A stretch of DNA of 64,000 nucleotides. Source: Bactericera cockerelli (lineage: Eukaryota > Arthropoda > Insecta > Hemiptera > Triozidae). Location: assembly GCA_024516035.1 (NCBI GenBank), contig CM044966.1, positions 18,685,094 through 18,749,093 of the forward strand. The letters run 5' to 3'. Made by a program: the position numbers and the translations under genes. Numbering within the stretch: position 1 is the stretch's first letter; every line of letters starts with the position of its first letter. The notes under the pieces were generated by a model that saw nothing but the letters and a program-made list of their open reading frames with translations, was not told the origin of the DNA and searched no databases. This document shows positions 61,395 through 64,000 of this stretch, in pieces.

Positions 61395-62690
61395 CTTGGT
61401 CGTGAAGGATTCGTAGCCTATAAGGTTCTGATTTTGTGGCGGTGAGTTGATGAGCACAATGCTCGCTCGATTTTGTGGACTAAATTGTGTTTTGTACTTT
61501 CAAGGGTTGGAAGGGATTTGGACAGTTTAAAGATTTTTTGTTCTCTCTCTTTTTTATGGTCCTTCAATGTTCGCTTTAAAGGATTCGTTTCATATAAGGT
61601 TCTGATTTTGTGGCGGTGAGTTGATGAGCACAATGCTTGCTCGATTTCGTGGACTAGATTGCTTTTTGTACTTTCAAGGGGTTTGGATAATGTCCTGTAA
61701 AGTGTTTTTTTTTTCTTCTTCTTCTCTCTTTTCATTGGTCCTTCTATGTTCGCTTTGAAGGATTCGTTGCCTATAGGTTCTAATTTTGTGGTGGTGAGTC
61801 GATGAGCACAATGCTTGCTCAATTTTGAGGACTAAATTGTGTTTTGTACTTTCAAGGGTTTGGACAATGTCATGAAAGTTTTTTTTTTTTTTTTTTTTTT
61901 CTTCAATGCTTGCTCAATTTTGAGGGCTAAATTGTGTTTTCTACTTTCAAAGGATTTGGATAATGTCTTTAAAGTTTTTTTGTTCTCTCTCTTTTTTATG
62001 TTCCTCCTATGTTCGCTTTGAAGAATTTGTTACCAATAGGTTCTAATTTTGTGGCGGTGAGTCCATGGTCACAATTCTTGTTCAATTTTGAGGACTAGAT
62101 TGTGTTTTGTACTTTCAAGGGTTTGGACAATGTCATGAAAGTTATTTTTTTCTTTCTTTCTTTCTTTCTCTTCATTGGTCCTTCTCTGTTCGCCTTGAGG
62201 GATTCGTTGCCTTTAGCTTGTGATTTAGTGGTATTGAGGCGATGGTCACAATTCTTGTTCAATTTTGAGGACTAAATTGTGTTTTGTATTTTCAAGGGTT
62301 TGAAGGGATTTGGACAGTTTAAAGATTTTTTGTTCTCTTTTAATTATATGGTCCTTCTATGTTCGCTTTAAAGGATTCGTTGCCTATAGGTTCTGATTTT
62401 GTGGTGGTGAGTCAATGGGCACAATACTTGCTCAATTTTGAGGGCCAAATTGCGCTTTGTATTTTCAAGGGTTTGAAAAGATTTGGACAATTACTTTGAA
62501 GTTTTTTTATTCTCTCTTTTTAATGGTCCTTCTATGTTCGCTTTGAAGGATTTGTTACCTATAGGTTCTGATTTTGTGGTGGTGGGTCGATGGCCACAGT
62601 GTTTGCTCAACTTTAAGTGATAAATTGTGTGGGTTTGAAGGGATTTGGACAATGTCTTTAATTTTTTTGTTTCCCTGAATTATTCACCCC
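61395..62690. repeat. ~175-bp tandem array
   Basis: Seven to eight units (ATGAGCACAATGCTTGCTC, TAAATTGTGTTTTGTACTTT, CAAGGGTTTGGACAATG, GGTCCTTCTATGTTCGCTTT, GAAGGATTCGTTGCCTATAG). Landmarks at 61451, 61623, 61803, 62065, 62243, 62417 and 62590; one short unit at about 61894. T-rich runs vary in length. The minus frames here (ALCSSTHRHKIRTL repeats) follow from the array, though they stay open for 134 codons. Confidence 0.88.
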
Positions 62691-63045
62691 AGGACAATGA
62701 ATTGCTTCGCTCCCTGAACTATTCACCCCAGGGAGGGAGCAAGGAACAAGATCCTTCTTTTCGTAATGAATAGAGGGAGAAAAATGAAGAAGAAGAAGAA
62801 TTTGATAATGATGATGATAATATCATATTATTTATACTGCCCGATTGGACTTAGAGGTTCCCCTTATTTGAGGAGCTCACGTTCAAAACCAGACATGTCC
62901 AATTGTCCAATAAACAAAAAAATATCGAGTTAGATTTTGGATCTCATAGTAAATGAACAGATAAATCTGATATATTAATACATATTACAATTAAAATTAA
63001 AACAGTATTATAATATATTTAAATGTAAATAAAACAATAATAAAA
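62691..63045. other. Spacer with small repeat and S1 scrap
   Basis: CCCTGAA(T/C)TATTCACCCCAG occurs twice (62674-62694, 62710-62732); 62818-62875 has S1 tail words (TATTTATACTGCCCGATTGG). Confidence 0.5.
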
Positions 63046-63285
63046 TTAGAGATCGTAGACTTCTACAAACTCAGCTGAGGGAAGAGCCGAAAGCATACTT
63101 GCTGCATTCCCCCGCTGCACCGCCAGGCTAAGTCGCTGTTTCAGGTGGATTTTTGATCTGGGATCTCCCGTTATATGCACGAATTTTCTCCCAACGTCTC
63201 GCACAAACTCTTTCGTCCCGCTTCCCCAGGGTCCCATGGTTTCAAATAACACTAATATCTGATAGAATGATCAGATGTAAACATA
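63046..63285 (-). pseudogene. C-terminal fragment of an uncharacterised retroelement-type protein
   Basis: Minus frame, open from about 63273 to the stop at 63046, with LFETMGPWGSGTKEFVRDVG, GDPRSK, LKQRLSLAVQRGNAASML. I recall similar GxWGxxxxxFVxxxGRxxxxxTGDPR...QRxSxAxQRGNAAS ends on repetitive insect proteins linked to reverse transcriptases; this is memory, not a search. Only the last ~75 residues remain; a stop and R13 sequence lie upstream. The first codon (GTG) is not a start. Confidence 0.55.
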
Positions 63286-63309
63286 AATTTTCTCATTTCG
63301 ACAAAACCG

Positions 63310-63495
63310 ACCAAGTCTCTAGCTCTTACCGTTCTTGAGATATCGTGTTCACGCACGGACCCACGAATGTCAAATGGCCAAAAATTTTGTACTCATTTTT
63401 TGTATCCTGAGACTATGATTCGTCCAGAAATGTGAAAAACTGGGTAGGTCGAATTTTCGACGAATACAATACTTTCCTTATTATAGGATAAGGAA
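63310..63495 (+). repeat. R13 3' half
   Basis: GCTCTTACCGTTCTTGAGAT, GATTCGTCCAGAAATGTGAA, GGTCGAATTTTCGACGAATA, then the palindromic end ACTTTCCTTATTATAGGATA AGGAAAGT. Lacks the (GACA)n of 32133. Confidence 0.68.
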
Positions 63496-64000
63496 AGTAT
63501 TAGAGAAAGAGAGAGAGAGAGAGAGGGGGGGGAGAGAGAGAGACTCATATCAAAGACGTGAAAGATAGAGAGAAAATGCAAAAAATGTAATAAAAGACCT
63601 TCGAATAGAATACTTGTATGTGACAAAGTGAGAGAGTAGAGAAAAGAGAAGTATTACAGAGAAAGAGAGAGAGAGAGAGAGAGAATAAAACGATATTATG
63701 CAGAAAAAGAGAGATCTTGAGTTGAGGGAGAAAGAGATAGAGTGACTTAGAGAGAGGGAAAGAGAGAGAAAAAAGAGAGAGAGAGTATAAAATTATACTA
63801 TGCAGAAAAAGAGAGAAAAAAAGAGAGGTATAAAAAAAGGAGAAAGAGAGAGGGATAGAGAGAAAAAGTGTGTGTGAGAGAGAGAGAAGAAAAAGGAGAT
63901 CATGCAGAAAGCCAGATATCTTGGGTTCAGAGTGACACAGAGAAAGGGAAAGAAAGAGAAAAAAGAGTGAGAATAATACGAAATCATGCAGAAAGAGAGA
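63496..64000. repeat. (GA)n-rich tail of the window
   Basis: Repeated GA tracts with a recurring module (AAAATTATACTATGCAGAAA, AAGAGAGA; ATCATGCAGAAAG at 63898 and 63983), so partly a higher-order repeat. Runs off the window. Confidence 0.85.

Overview
This is eukaryotic nuclear DNA from an invertebrate. AT-rich spacers, (GA)n/(CT)n tracts, insect-style Helitrons, transposons with ACAGGGTGTCC ends and many tRNA-derived SINEs suggest an arthropod, possibly a hemipteran insect; this is a judgement of style, not a match. I found no host protein-coding gene with convincing evidence. Nearly every long open frame is a tandem-repeat shadow or belongs to a transposable element. Family names used here (S1-S10, HelA, HelB, L-hp, R12, R13, P, V, W) are my own labels for sequences that recur in this window.

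Layout. 0-8.3 kb: a LINE 3' end carrying a Helitron, MITEs, SINEs, then 50-bp and 32-bp minisatellites. 8.7-10.3 kb: a compound 69/63-bp satellite. 10.4-14 kb: stacked SINEs, a retroposed tRNA-Tyr half, and a 5'-truncated LINE with an intact reverse transcriptase frame that contains an in-frame 33-bp repeat expansion. 14.9-15.6 kb: a fold-back element around a 45-bp array. 18.3-18.9 kb: a near-perfect 250-bp-arm palindrome. 19.5-20.8 kb: nested SINEs, including one derived from 5S rRNA. 21.3-26.3 kb: a 42-bp array, about 1 kb of (GA)n, and a 2.9-kb Helitron swollen by 146-bp and 21-bp repeats. 28-44 kb: many SINE and LINE remnants and (GA)n tracts. 44-48 kb: a retroposon with a 38-bp VNTR, and a hAT remnant with an 8-bp target duplication. 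48-57 kb: more SINEs, a second HelA copy and a small retrocopy. 57.7-60.1 kb: the largest stretch with nothing recognised. 61.4-62.7 kb: a ~175-bp array. The window ends in (GA)n.

How the parts relate. At least seven tRNA-like SINE families and one 5S-like SINE family share the window. One tRNA-headed family (S5) and the 5S-headed family (S7) share the same central core, so pol III heads appear to have been exchanged. The LINE 3' ends (L-hp) carry a hairpin whose stems show compensatory changes between two sequence classes, the expected sign of a structured RNA read by the element's own reverse transcriptase. At least three of four Helitron copies sit inside L-hp copies, which act as internal empty sites and show insertion between A and T without target duplication. 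Several elements (HelB, the V retroposon, the LINE ORF, one S1 SINE) have amplified internal tandem units.
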